64,000 nt of DNA from Kibdelosporangium banguiense (GTDB lineage: Bacteria; Actinomycetota; Actinomycetes; Mycobacteriales; Pseudonocardiaceae), in NCBI RefSeq assembly GCF_017876405.1, contig NZ_JAGINW010000001.1:11979203-12043202 (forward strand), written 5' to 3'. Below the pieces are notes generated by a model. The model saw nothing but the letters and a program-made list of their open reading frames with translations, ran no database searches and had not been told where the DNA came from. Shown here piece after piece: positions 1 through 9,200 of the stretch. The position numbers and the translations under genes are program-made. The first letter of the stretch is position 1. Each line of letters opens with the position of its first letter.

Positions 1-2
1 CG

Positions 3-1352
3 TCGCGGGTCGCGAGGTTCCGGCGGGAGCTGGAGATCACGGTCCGGCTGGGCCGTCAGCATCCGCACATCGTCACCGTGCTGGACACCGGTACTGCGCC
101 GGATGGACGCCCATGCATTGTCATGGAGTACTACGACCTCGGTTCGCTCCACAACAGGTTGCGTGAGTACGGTCCGTTGCCGGTCGGCGAAGTGATCGCC
201 GTGGGTGTCGCGGTGGCGGACGCACTCGCGTTCGCGCACGGACAAGGCTTCCTGCACCGGGATGTCAAACCGCAGAACATTCTCATTCTGCCGACGTCCT
301 ATGTCCTCGCGGATTTCGGGATCGCCAGGATGGCCGACGCCGGGCACACGACATCGCTTCAGATGGTCAGCTATCGGCACGCGGCGCCGCAGATGGTCGA
401 CGGCCAGACGCCTGCCGCGGTGGATGACCTGTGGTCGCTCGGATCGACGCTGTTCACGCTGCTGGAAGGGGTTGCGCCGTTCGCGTCGGACAACCCGGAC
501 GAGGACACGATGCTGTCCTATCTCGGCAGGCTCCGGTCGTCCGAGCCGCGACCGTTGCGCCGTCAGGACGTTCCGCTGGAGCTCCGCGAGGTGATCTCCC
601 GGTGCCTGCGCAAGGAACGCGGCGAACGGTATCCCGACGCCATGGCACTCCGGGCGGCGCTCACCGCGATCAAGACCGAAACGCAAGGCTGGACGCCTTC
701 GTTGCCCCAAGGCCCATCCGAGATCTCCGACATCACCGTCCAGTTACCGGACCAGCCCACAGTCGCCCCGACCGACATTCCCCAGCCGGAGTGGTTCAGC
801 CTCGACCCGCCGAAACCGGTGGACCCCGAGCCGCTGACCATGCCCACTGTGTACCAGCCGGTCCAGCCGGAAGCACCACAGCTGCCGAAGCGCAAACGCG
901 GCCGTACGGTGGTTTTCACCGCCCTGGCCTTGCTTGCCGGTGGTGCGATCGGCGTTGCCGCGGTGTTCCTCAACAACCGGGATCCCGGCACAGCGACACC
1001 ACCACCCGCGACGACAACCGTGCCTGTTCCGTCCACTGTGACTAGTGCACCGTCACCGTCTTTGGTCAACGACCCGGCATTCGCACCCAAGATCACTGCC
1101 TTGGAGGACAACGGGACCACGATCAAGCTGCAGTGGTCAGATCCGTCCGGGGGCAAGGCGCAGTTCGTCGTACTCGACGTGACCGGGCCGAAACCGCAGC
1201 CGCTGCGGACCATCGCCGCCGGTACCCGGACGTTCACTGTGGACGGACTGGACCGCGGCACGAAGCAGTACTGTTACCAGGTGCTCGCCATCGGGCTCAA
1301 CGATCCGGCCAACGAACGCGGCGTGTCAGAACGTTCTTGCACCGACCGTTAA
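3..1352 (+). CDS. Ser/Thr protein kinase, membrane-anchored, with C-terminal FN3-like domain (5' partial)
   Basis: The reading frame is open from the first bases, so the N-lobe with the glycine-rich loop lies left of the window. What remains shows the catalytic loop HRDVKPQN (about 259-282), the DFG motif (DFGIARMADAG) and the rest of a PknB-type kinase lobe. A Pro-rich linker follows, then one transmembrane helix (about 900-970), a Thr/Pro-rich stretch and a C-terminal beta-sandwich that reads like fibronectin type III. It probably phosphorylates cytosolic targets in response to an extracellular signal. It has no PASTA repeats, so it is not the classical PknB. Its stop overlaps the convergent gene 1349-3403 by 4 bp. 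Kinase identity is certain; the FN3 call comes from sequence pattern only. Confidence 0.93.
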   Translation, partial: SRVARFRRELEITVRLGRQHPHIVTVLDTGTAPDGRPCIVMEYYDLGSLHNRLREYGPLPVGEVIAVGVAVADALAFAHGQGFLHRDVKPQNILILPTSYVLADFGIARMADAGHTTSLQMVSYRHAAPQMVDGQTPAAVDDLWSLGSTLFTLLEGVAPFASDNPDEDTMLSYLGRLRSSEPRPLRRQDVPLELREVISRCLRKERGERYPDAMALRAALTAIKTETQGWTPSLPQGPSEISDITVQLPDQPTVAPTDIPQPEWFSLDPPKPVDPEPLTMPTVYQPVQPEAPQLPKRKRGRTVVFTALALLAGGAIGVAAVFLNNRDPGTATPPPATTTVPVPSTVTSAPSPSLVNDPAFAPKITALEDNGTTIKLQWSDPSGGKAQFVVLDVTGPKPQPLRTIAAGTRTFTVDGLDRGTKQYCYQVLAIGLNDPANERGVSERSCTDR

Positions 1353-3403
1353 CGCCGCCACAGCGGACGCGGATCCAATGCCCAGAACAGCTTGCGGTAC
1401 CAAGGAACTTCCCGGCGCACGCCACTACGCACCTTGACCGCCAGCCGCCAGGCATCCGCGCCTCCAAGCGGTGGCCCAGGAGCGAACGCGGCCCGGTCAG
1501 CGAGCTCCGCGAGCCGCACCGCATCCGGCTCGGCCAGCCCGCGAGCGACATCCGGTGCGGTGACATGACGCGCCGGACTACGGCCGGCCAGCAGCAAAGC
1601 GTCGAGGACGTAAACCCACGCCCCGGTCGCTCCGGCTCGACGCAACCGGGATCGCCGACCTGCTCGCATCATTCCGAGCACAAGCACCATGACCACAGGA
1701 ACAAGGCCAAGCAGCAGGAGGTACGAACGCTCGTTCTTCGGAGCGACGGGAGCCGCAGCTGTGGGTTGCCGTGGCGATGGAACGGCACCTGGGACAGCCG
1801 AAGGCGGAGGCGCCGGAGGCATTGCCGCGAGCCGGTTGAGGACGTCCCGGCGAGCCGCCGAACTCGGACCGGCCGCGTCGCCCGCCATCGGGTCGAACGC
1901 CACCCATCCCCACTTGTCGAAGTACACCTCCGGCCACGCGGTGGCATCGCTCCCCCGCACCACCGCCGTACCGTCCGGGCCTGCCTGCACCGGCCGGAAG
2001 CCCACCACGACCCGAGACGGCAACCCAGCCGCACGGGCAAGCACCGCGAACGCCGACGCGAACTGCTCGGCGGTGCCCGCGTTCGCGCCGACGCTGCCTG
2101 TGCCGAACAGGAACGATTCCAGCCTGGTGTACGAAGACCCGGCCGGTGCGTCCGCCGACGGACGCCGGTCTGCCCGGACCACTTCCTCGATCGCGATCGC
2201 CCGTTCGAACGGCGTGCGCGAGTTGGCGACCGTCCTGCGGGCGTACTCGGCGAGCGCGGAGGGCAATCCTGGCAGGGAAAGGTAACGGCGAGCCGCTGGG
2301 CCGGAGGGAACGGTCGCGGCGCGCAGACTTTCGTCGTCCGGGGTGTCCAAAGTGGATGTCAACCGGTAGCGCATGCCCTCGGCCAGGCCCGCGGGCAGCA
2401 CCATCGAGCCGGAATCCGGGTCGACCACGGCGGCTTCGGCGTTGGTCGCCGACGGGCGGCCCGCGGTCGGCATCCACGAGCCGGTCAGCTTCTCGACTGT
2501 GATCTCGATGTCAGAGCTCGAGGTCTGCCCGCCGTCCGGCAGATCTGGCGGGGCGACCGCGCCGATCGGGCCGTAGAGCGACGCGGCCCGCCATGACGCC
2601 CCGTTGTAGTCGGACAACGTGACCAGCCGCAATGGCACTTCCGGGCCGCGCACGCGGAAAAGCTCGGCGCCGCTCGCCGCCGCCCAGGACGTCAGTTTGG
2701 GCAGCGGGCTGGCCACACTCAGTTCGGTGACCGGCGGCTTGACCAGCCGACGCGGATCGAAGGCGTTGGCAGCAGGCAGAATCGTGGCAATCGTGGTGAG
2801 CCCGGCCAGGACGACGAGCAGCATGGCAGGCAGCACCAGATAGCGCCGCCCTGTCCTGGGCCGGTCGATGATCAGCCAGCCGAGCCCGGTCAGGGCCACC
2901 AGAACCACGGCCACGAGCCCGGTCCGGTCCGCCTGCCCCGCCGTGAGCAGCGCCGCGGCCGTGTAAAGGACAGCGGCGCCACCTGCGGGAGCCAGCAGTG
3001 CACGTCCGCGCAATGACATGGCAGCGACCAGCGACACGACGATCACCAGTAACACGCCTGGGATCAGCAACATCGCAGTCGCTGGTGCAGGGCGAGCCAT
3101 GGAAAGCAGCCGTGGCACAGTGCCGGTCAACGTGTCCAGCACGCTGAGCTTCTCGGTAGGATCGGTCGGCGACACAACGCTACCCGCGGCGAAGTACGCA
3201 CCGGCGACTGCGAGTGACAGTACAATGAGGACTGTGTACCCAGCCCCGAAACCCAGCTTCCTGCCAGTGAACACCAGGCCGTAAGTGATCACGATCGCGG
3301 CCAGGAACACAGCGACCGCAACGATGCCCGCCCACCCGCGCGCGAGCTGCACCGCACCGATGGCCAGGATCGCGACAGACCAGCCGACGCGTAGCGCGCT
3401 CAC
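1349..3403 (-). CDS. TgpA-like membrane protein with degenerate transglutaminase domain
   Basis: About 684 aa. The GTG start at 3403 overlaps the upstream DUF58 stop (GTGA); longer starts would run into DUF58. The N-terminal third is a cluster of hydrophobic helices, followed by an extracellular transglutaminase-like core, another membrane helix (LLLLGLVPVVMVLVLGMM) and a cytosolic C-terminal segment. This layout matches the TgpA/DUF3488-transglutaminase family that accompanies MoxR and DUF58 genes. The core keeps the fold landmarks (AEQFASAF, RVVVGF, WPEVY, GWVAFDP). The catalytic Cys position of the usual GYCEQFA motif is Ala (residue about 445, codon 2069-2071), and the His position of DAHAW is Thr (residue about 488, codon 1940-1942). 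It is therefore probably a non-catalytic pseudo-transglutaminase. Confidence 0.88.
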   Translation of the reverse strand: MSALRVGWSVAILAIGAVQLARGWAGIVAVAVFLAAIVITYGLVFTGRKLGFGAGYTVLIVLSLAVAGAYFAAGSVVSPTDPTEKLSVLDTLTGTVPRLLSMARPAPATAMLLIPGVLLVIVVSLVAAMSLRGRALLAPAGGAAVLYTAAALLTAGQADRTGLVAVVLVALTGLGWLIIDRPRTGRRYLVLPAMLLVVLAGLTTIATILPAANAFDPRRLVKPPVTELSVASPLPKLTSWAAASGAELFRVRGPEVPLRLVTLSDYNGASWRAASLYGPIGAVAPPDLPDGGQTSSSDIEITVEKLTGSWMPTAGRPSATNAEAAVVDPDSGSMVLPAGLAEGMRYRLTSTLDTPDDESLRAATVPSGPAARRYLSLPGLPSALAEYARRTVANSRTPFERAIAIEEVVRADRRPSADAPAGSSYTRLESFLFGTGSVGANAGTAEQFASAFAVLARAAGLPSRVVVGFRPVQAGPDGTAVVRGSDATAWPEVYFDKWGWVAFDPMAGDAAGPSSAARRDVLNRLAAMPPAPPPSAVPGAVPSPRQPTAAAPVAPKNERSYLLLLGLVPVVMVLVLGMMRAGRRSRLRRAGATGAWVYVLDALLLAGRSPARHVTAPDVARGLAEPDAVRLAELADRAAFAPGPPLGGADAWRLAVKVRSGVRREVPWYRKLFWALDPRPLWRR

Positions 3404-4563
3404 CGGGCCACCACCGTGTCCCACGCCTGGATGAGTTCTTCGACCCTGGGCGCACGAAGAACAAGCGCAGAGCCCATCGCGGACATGTCCTGCACGTTCG
3501 GATCCACAACCAGCACAACGCCAACAGAAGCGCGCCCGGCATCGAGAAGCAACGGCGCCAGGTCCGCGTTCGCACCGCACACCACGGCGACGACATCAAG
3601 GTCGCGAGCGGGCAGCTGGCTGGGCGCGTTCGCCGATTCATCAACAGGTTGCAAGTCGGCGAGCACGGCCATGACCATGTCGGCGTCCGCGCCTCCGGCT
3701 TCGATCACCCCGGCGGGGACTTCGAGGTCGGCCGCGCCCGAGGTGGCCATCAGGCGAACCGGGTGCCCGGCCACCATTCCGGCGCTGAGCAGGGAAGCTG
3801 CCAGCTCCACCGCGTCCTCGAAACCCTGCGGCTCAGAGTGACCGCCCGGCCGGTCGTCCAGGATCACGGCCAGGTGCGGGCGTCCCGGATCGGCATCCTC
3901 ACGGACCATCAGCGCTCCGGCCCGCGCGCTTGTGGCCCAGTGCAACCTGCGCAGGTCGTCACCGGGTACGTATTCCCGTAGCCCTACCAGGTCCGTGCCG
4001 CCGTGCTCGACGCGTTCGTCCGCGCCGATATGCCCGCGACGTACACCTGCGGGCACACCGCGAACTGGAAGCACTCGCGGGACCACACGTACCTCGATAG
4101 TGTCGTCGAGCACCGTCCGGGAATCGGCCATGCCCAGAAAACCCTTGCGCCGCAAGGTTAGCGACCCTACCGGGAATACTCCCCGGCGTTCGGTCGGGAT
4201 CCGGTAGTCGACGCTGGTCCGCTCCCCCGGCCCCAGCGGCGGCACGTCGACCACGACCGGCTCGTCAGCGATCCGGTCGGTCGCGTCCAGATGCACCGGG
4301 AACCGCCGGCTCACACTCGCCAGCTCCAGCGTGCCGGTGCACACGCTGCGGCGGTGCACGGTACGCGGATGCACGTCCCGCTGGGCCTCGACCGGCACAG
4401 ACCGGAGCACCGAGACGAACCCGGCCACAGCCAGCCCCGTCAGCGCCGCCCCGAACCCGGTCAAGCCGGGATAGCGCCACCAGATTCCCAGTCCTGTCAA
4501 CAGGATCCCGAGCACGAGCGTCCCGGCGCCACGCAGGGTGAGCCGGACTTTGCCGGACTTCAC
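3400..4563 (-). CDS. DUF58 domain-containing membrane protein
   Basis: 387 aa, GTG start in a GTGA overlap with the MoxR stop. Two hydrophobic helices near the N-terminus (GTLVLGILLTGLGIWW and the next) are followed by a beta-rich region. Then comes the DUF58 signature LREYVPGDDLRRLHWATSARAG, leading into a vWA-like fold (LAVILDD...). DUF58 proteins are the usual partners of MoxR AAA+ ATPases, and the two are thought to work together in envelope assembly or stress functions. Co-translation with MoxR and the TgpA-like protein supports this. The exact substrate is unknown. Confidence 0.92.
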   Translation of the reverse strand: MKSGKVRLTLRGAGTLVLGILLTGLGIWWRYPGLTGFGAALTGLAVAGFVSVLRSVPVEAQRDVHPRTVHRRSVCTGTLELASVSRRFPVHLDATDRIADEPVVVDVPPLGPGERTSVDYRIPTERRGVFPVGSLTLRRKGFLGMADSRTVLDDTIEVRVVPRVLPVRGVPAGVRRGHIGADERVEHGGTDLVGLREYVPGDDLRRLHWATSARAGALMVREDADPGRPHLAVILDDRPGGHSEPQGFEDAVELAASLLSAGMVAGHPVRLMATSGAADLEVPAGVIEAGGADADMVMAVLADLQPVDESANAPSQLPARDLDVVAVVCGANADLAPLLLDAGRASVGVVLVVDPNVQDMSAMGSALVLRAPRVEELIQAWDTVVAR

Positions 4564-5543
4564 GGGCCCGGCCGCGGAACCGGAACGCTCTGCACGGCGG
4601 CGCTGAGCACTTCCTCACTGGTGGCACCGGCGAGTAAAGCCTCCCTGGTGAGCACCAGCCGGTGGGCGAGCACCGGCCCGGTCAGCCGCTGGACATCGCT
4701 GGGCACAACAAAATGCCTGCCCTGCGCGGCGGCGTAGACCTGCACACACCGGACGAGCGCACGCAGCCCACGGGTGCTCGCGCCCAGCCTCAGCCGGTCG
4801 GACGCTCTCGTCGCCGCACCGATTTCGCTGATATAGGTCAGGATCGGCTCTGCGACATGCAGGTTGGCGAGTAAATGACTGTACTGCGCCACCATTTGCG
4901 GGCTCGTCACCGCCGGCACCTGGACGATTCGCCCAGCGGGGCTGCCCGGCCGTAGCACGTTCAGCTCGTGCTGCCGCTCGGGATATCCGATGGACGTGCG
5001 GAGCATGAACCGGTCCAGCTGAGCCTCCGGCAGCCGATACGTGCCGTCGAGGTCGATCGGGTTCTGTGTGGCCACAACAAGAAACGGCTCGCCGACCGGG
5101 TGCCCCACACCGTCGACCGTGACGGTGCGCTCCTCCATCACTTCCAGCAGGGCGGACTGGGTCTTGGCCGCTGCACGGTTGATCTCGTCGGCCAGCACTA
5201 CGTTGGCGAACACCGGTCCGGGCCGGAACCGGACCTCGCCGCTGCGCGGGTCGTACACCGACGTGCCGGTGACGTCCGACGGAAGCAGATCCGGGGTGAA
5301 CTGCACGCGCCGCGACTGGCCGCCGAGCGCGTTCGCGACCGCCCGTGCCAGCGTCGTCTTCCCGGTTCCGGGCACGTCCTCCAGCAGGACGTGCCCGCCC
5401 GCGAACATCGCCACGAGCACCAGGTCGATCACGTCCCGCTTGCCGAGCAACGCGGTTTCCACGGCGTCGGCCACCTGTGAGTGCAGCAGCCGGAACGCGG
5501 CGATCTCGTGTTCCCCGACCGGCGCGCTGGTCATCGCCGTCAC
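4560..5543 (-). CDS. MoxR-family AAA+ ATPase
   Basis: 327 aa with a GTG start that overlaps the upstream stop by 4 bp. Walker A is GTGKTT (about residue 60), Walker B is VVLADEIN, the arginine-rich sensor regions are present, and the C-terminal lid domain is intact, so the ATPase looks active. MoxR proteins act as chaperone-like ATPases that activate or assemble partner complexes. Here the partners are the two membrane proteins downstream (DUF58 and TgpA-like) and probably the large FN3 protein upstream. The family call is secure; the biological role is inferred from context. Confidence 0.95.
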   Translation of the reverse strand: MTAMTSAPVGEHEIAAFRLLHSQVADAVETALLGKRDVIDLVLVAMFAGGHVLLEDVPGTGKTTLARAVANALGGQSRRVQFTPDLLPSDVTGTSVYDPRSGEVRFRPGPVFANVVLADEINRAAAKTQSALLEVMEERTVTVDGVGHPVGEPFLVVATQNPIDLDGTYRLPEAQLDRFMLRTSIGYPERQHELNVLRPGSPAGRIVQVPAVTSPQMVAQYSHLLANLHVAEPILTYISEIGAATRASDRLRLGASTRGLRALVRCVQVYAAAQGRHFVVPSDVQRLTGPVLAHRLVLTREALLAGATSEEVLSAAVQSVPVPRPGP

Positions 5544-7756
5544 TTGGTCCTGCTTTCCTTGTCGCGGCGCCGATCGCGCAGAGCCAGCACACCGGCCGCG
5601 ACCAGCAGGCCGATCCCGGCGTCACCCGCTCCGAACCCGGTCTGGGCGGATGCCTCCGACCGGAAACACTGCACCTTCCCGCAAGTCGGTTCCCGCACGG
5701 TCACCACCTTGGGCGCGGAATCCACCGACCGGCTGCCGTCGCTGGCGTACGCCCGGACGACGAACCGGTTGTTGCCGGTGTCGACGTCGACGTTGACCGT
5801 GGTCGCGGAGCAAGCGATCGGGTACCGGTACGCGTAGGTCATGTTCACGACCTCGCACGTCCCGTTGTGGCCGGCCCAGTCCGCCGGTGGGCTCAACGTC
5901 AACCGCCTGCTCAACACACTGACCCTCGCGACGGTGGTGATCACAGTCGCGCCTGCCGTTGGCATCGACGGAGGAGGCGGTGGTGGTGGTGGAGGGGGAG
6001 GCGGCGGTGGTGGAGGTGGTGGAGGAGGGGGTGGTGGCGGAGGAGGGGGTGGTGGCGGAGGAGGCGGTGGAGGTGGTGTCTCCGACGGCGGGGGCGGAGG
6101 GGGAGGCGGAGGGTTGTTTCCCTGCTGCGGAGGCGGAACGTTCAGCGAACCGGTGCCCGCAGGCCCGGTTCCCACGCTGTTGGTCGCCGTGACCGAGACG
6201 TCAAGCCGTCCGCCCGCACACAGAGTGCCGCTGCTGCAAGGCACAGTGAGTTGCGTAGAGACGGCCGTCGTCTGCGCGTTCCGGCTGCCGCCGGGGAAGT
6301 TCGCCACGACCGCGTAACCGGTGATCTGGTCGCCGTTGTCCATCGCCGGACCCCAGCTGACTGTCACCGTCACCTCGCTCGCGCTCCGGTTCTGCAGCAC
6401 GACCGAGACACCGGTCGGTGCCGAGGGTGTCTTGTCCGACAGCGCCGGACCGGACGGAGGTGGTGGCGGCGGTGGTTCTGATGGAGTGGAGGGCGAACTC
6501 GGTTGTCCAGGCGGCGTTCCCGGCGGTGTGCCTGGGCCACGTCCCGGCTGCCGCCCAGGGTCTTCGCGCGGCGGGCGAGGTGGCGGCGGCGCCGGGACTT
6601 CCGGCGGCGCGGGTGGCCGATCCGGGTTCACCACAGGCAGATCCGGGTCGCGCACGGTGATCTGGCTGGTGTTGCCTTCGGAGTCGACAAGCACGCCCTG
6701 CTCACCGCCTGGCGCGTTGATGAGCAGCTGGCCGTCGTCGACGACGATCTCGGGGTCACCGTTTCCGGGAGTACGCACGTCGGGACCCGCCCGGCCGCCG
6801 GAACGGTCGAGCAGGATGACACGGCTTTCGCCCAGGCAAGGGACGTACACCTTGTCCCGGAAGACAACCGGGCGACCGGGCCGGGCACAGCCCAACGCGC
6901 CGACATCCACCTGGAAGACCGAATCACCGGCCACGATGACCACGATCGACTCGCCTGGCACCGAAGCCGGGACGAGCCCGGCCGGGCTGGTCTGCGCGCC
7001 AAGGGCTTCGCCTGGCAGCTGCAGCATGGAGGCGTTGACGTCCCGTCCGGTACCCGTCTGGACGATCACGCCACTGCCGAGGTCCAGCAACGTAACGCCG
7101 TTCTGGTGCGGCACAAGGACTGTCCGTGGGCCGGCACCGACGATCTGGCGCGCCGAGCGTTCGACGAACCGGGACTCCGCGTCCGACCACTCGAGCGCGT
7201 GCAGGACACCGTCCTGGTCCACCGCCCAGAGCACGGCTTTCTCGTCGACAACCGCGTCTGCCAGCGGTTTTCCGGCCCGCCACGGCTCACCGACGTCCAC
7301 GAGCGACACCGGCTCGGCGTTGTGCACTGTCCCGGCCGCTCGGTCGACGACGTAGACCCGGCCTTCGGAGATCAGCACTTTGCTTGTGCCGGGCACAGTC
7401 TGGCGGCGACCGCCGGCCAGCAGGGTGGCGAGATCGATGCTGGTGATCTGGCCGGTCCGCCGGTCGAGCACGACCAGCAGGCCGTCCTTCTGGGTGATCT
7501 CAAGCTGCGCGTCGCCGCCGCTGACCTGTAATCGGGTCTCCGGACGGCCGGAACTCGGATTGATCTGGACCACTTCACCGCGCGGGTTGTCCGGCAGCCA
7601 CGTCAGGCCGTCGGTCACGTCCACTGCGGTCCTGGCCAGGCCGTTTCCCAGCGCGGCACCGGCCAGCAGCACCACTCCCAACGACGCGGCACCGAAACTC
7701 GCCGACCCGCGCCTGCCGAAAACCCGTCGTATCACTTGGGCAAGCTCAAGTCGCAC
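5540..7756 (-). CDS. Membrane-anchored surface protein: beta-propeller-like domain, FN3 domain, 36-proline run, C-terminal TM
   Basis: About 738 aa from GTG 7756, chosen because GGGAGAGGGG sits 9 nt upstream; an ATG at 7789 is a weaker alternative, and longer starts would run into the divergent histidine kinase. After a short cytosolic segment comes one TM helix (FGAASLGVVLLAGAALG). A repetitive extracellular domain rich in VYVVD/LLVVLDRRTG-type strands follows and looks like a beta-propeller. Next are a Pro-rich linker, an FN3 domain (SAPTGVSVVLQN...), nine prolines, SET, 36 consecutive prolines (5969-6076), an Ig-like domain and a final TM helix (GIGLLVAAGVLAL). It is the first gene of the MoxR operon and is probably an envelope-spanning sensor or scaffold. 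Function is unknown. Confidence 0.85.
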   Translation of the reverse strand: MRLELAQVIRRVFGRRGSASFGAASLGVVLLAGAALGNGLARTAVDVTDGLTWLPDNPRGEVVQINPSSGRPETRLQVSGGDAQLEITQKDGLLVVLDRRTGQITSIDLATLLAGGRRQTVPGTSKVLISEGRVYVVDRAAGTVHNAEPVSLVDVGEPWRAGKPLADAVVDEKAVLWAVDQDGVLHALEWSDAESRFVERSARQIVGAGPRTVLVPHQNGVTLLDLGSGVIVQTGTGRDVNASMLQLPGEALGAQTSPAGLVPASVPGESIVVIVAGDSVFQVDVGALGCARPGRPVVFRDKVYVPCLGESRVILLDRSGGRAGPDVRTPGNGDPEIVVDDGQLLINAPGGEQGVLVDSEGNTSQITVRDPDLPVVNPDRPPAPPEVPAPPPPRPPREDPGRQPGRGPGTPPGTPPGQPSSPSTPSEPPPPPPPSGPALSDKTPSAPTGVSVVLQNRSASEVTVTVSWGPAMDNGDQITGYAVVANFPGGSRNAQTTAVSTQLTVPCSSGTLCAGGRLDVSVTATNSVGTGPAGTGSLNVPPPQQGNNPPPPPPPPPSETPPPPPPPPPPPPPPPPPPPPPPPPPPPPPPPPPPPPSMPTAGATVITTVARVSVLSRRLTLSPPADWAGHNGTCEVVNMTYAYRYPIACSATTVNVDVDTGNNRFVVRAYASDGSRSVDSAPKVVTVREPTCGKVQCFRSEASAQTGFGAGDAGIGLLVAAGVLALRDRRRDKESRTK

Positions 7757-7978
7757 TGTGCTGAGCCCCTCTCCCGACCTGCGCGGCATCCTACTGAAAA
7801 TTCCGAACCGATCGTCGGAAACGACGGTTTCGATCGGATATCCCCTCGCGAGGTGTTCGAGGAGCACAGGCCTGCGGATTGCCGCCATCCGAGTGACCGG
7901 ACCCGCCTGTCGATCACCGCGCTGATCGCGCCGCCCGAGGGTACCGTCGCGACCAGGACCTTCCGAGGGGAGTAATGC

Positions 7979-9178
7979 GTGAACGGGTGGCAGCGCAGGT
8001 TGGCCTCCGCAGCCACAGCGGTCCCCTACTTCGTCCTGTTTGTCGCAACCGGGCTCTATCTGGGCACGACGGACGACCCACAGCCGGCCAAACTGGTGAA
8101 CCTGGGGATCGCCATGCTGGCAGGCCTGTGGATGCTGTGGTGGTTCACGCTGCACCCGGGCTGGCGGGAACGGCGCGGACTGATGGCCGTCTTCGTGGTC
8201 GGTGTGCTCGTCTTCTTCGCCGTACTCGGACTGCGGAACTCGATGTTCGGCTTCTTCTCCTACGCGGGCTACATCTACGCCATCGAGGTGCTACCGGGCC
8301 GATGGAAGTTCGTCGGTGTCTCAGTGACCGGTGTTCTCGCGGCCACTTCGTTGGTCGGCGGGTTCCCGTCCGCGAACATCGAGTCCATCGCGATCTATGT
8401 CGCCGTGGTGGTGTTCGTCGTGACACTCGCCTGCGCGATCACGTTCCTCAGCTACAACGCGGCCCAGCAGAGCCTCAAGCGCAAACAGATGGTGGACCAG
8501 CTCGCCGCTGCGATGGACGAGAACGCCAGCCTGCAAGCGCAGTTGCTGATCCAGGCACGCGAAGCGGGCGTACTGGACGAACGGCGACGAATGGCCCGCG
8601 AAATCCACGACACCCTGGCGCAGGGCTTCACCGCCATCATCACCCAGTTGCAGGCCGCTGAACAGTCAGAAGACTGGCGCACACACGTCGGGACAGCCGC
8701 CCGGCTGGCACGCGAGAACCTGACTGAGGCCCGGCGATCGGTACACGCGTTGCGCCCAGCGCAGTTGGAGAACGCGGCACTGCCAGAGGCGTTGGCCGAG
8801 GTGGTCAACGGGTGGGCGCGCACGGGAGATGTCCAGGTCGAGTTGACCACCACGGGCACGGCAAGGCCGATGCACCCCGAAGTCGAGGTGGCCCTGCTGC
8901 GCACCGCACAGGAGGCGTTGGCGAACGTGGCCAAGCACGCACGGGCTTCACGCGTGGGCCTCACGCTGTCCTATATGGAGGATCTGGTCACGTTGGACGT
9001 GCGCGACGACGGCGTCGGATTCGATCCCGAGGTGGTGAAGTCCGACGGATACGGCCTGATGACCATGCGGCAGCGAGTATCCCGGCTCGCGGGCGCACTG
9101 GCGGTCGAGTCCGAGCCAGGCGGCGGCACCGCCGTGTCCGCCAGCGTCCCCGCGATCCCGGCCGAGGTCGCCAGGTGA
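7979..9178 (+). CDS. Sensor histidine kinase (HisKA_3/NarL type), no adjacent response regulator
   Basis: 399 aa from GTG 7979, chosen for the GAGGGGAG ribosome site 6-7 nt upstream; the ATG at 7975 is in another frame. About five N-terminal membrane helices form a short sensor with little extracellular mass. A coiled linker leads into the dimerisation box MAREIHDTLAQGF carrying the phospho-acceptor His, and then the ATPase domain (DVRDDGVGFDPEVV, GYGLMTMRQRV). The family pairs with LuxR-type response regulators. None is adjacent: the nearest, at 10347-10997, is coupled to its own kinase, so this one may be an orphan or cross-talk with it. Confidence 0.93.
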   Translation: MNGWQRRLASAATAVPYFVLFVATGLYLGTTDDPQPAKLVNLGIAMLAGLWMLWWFTLHPGWRERRGLMAVFVVGVLVFFAVLGLRNSMFGFFSYAGYIYAIEVLPGRWKFVGVSVTGVLAATSLVGGFPSANIESIAIYVAVVVFVVTLACAITFLSYNAAQQSLKRKQMVDQLAAAMDENASLQAQLLIQAREAGVLDERRRMAREIHDTLAQGFTAIITQLQAAEQSEDWRTHVGTAARLARENLTEARRSVHALRPAQLENAALPEALAEVVNGWARTGDVQVELTTTGTARPMHPEVEVALLRTAQEALANVAKHARASRVGLTLSYMEDLVTLDVRDDGVGFDPEVVKSDGYGLMTMRQRVSRLAGALAVESEPGGGTAVSASVPAIPAEVAR

Positions 9179-9200
9179 GGCCTTTCCAGAGCATGGCCTT

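Noticed and set aside
1133..2596. Long plus-strand open frame antisense to the transglutaminase-like gene
   Set aside because: Shadow frame of a well-supported minus-strand gene; Arg-rich composition typical of antisense translation.
5841..6317. Poly-glycine protein on the plus strand
   Set aside because: It is the complement of the polyproline-coding region of the minus-strand surface protein, with no promoter or ribosome site of its own.
7813..7826. CGTCG-GAAA-CGACG stem as a regulatory RNA
   Set aside because: The stem is only 5 bp, and such stems occur by chance in GC-rich DNA; no further conserved structure around it.
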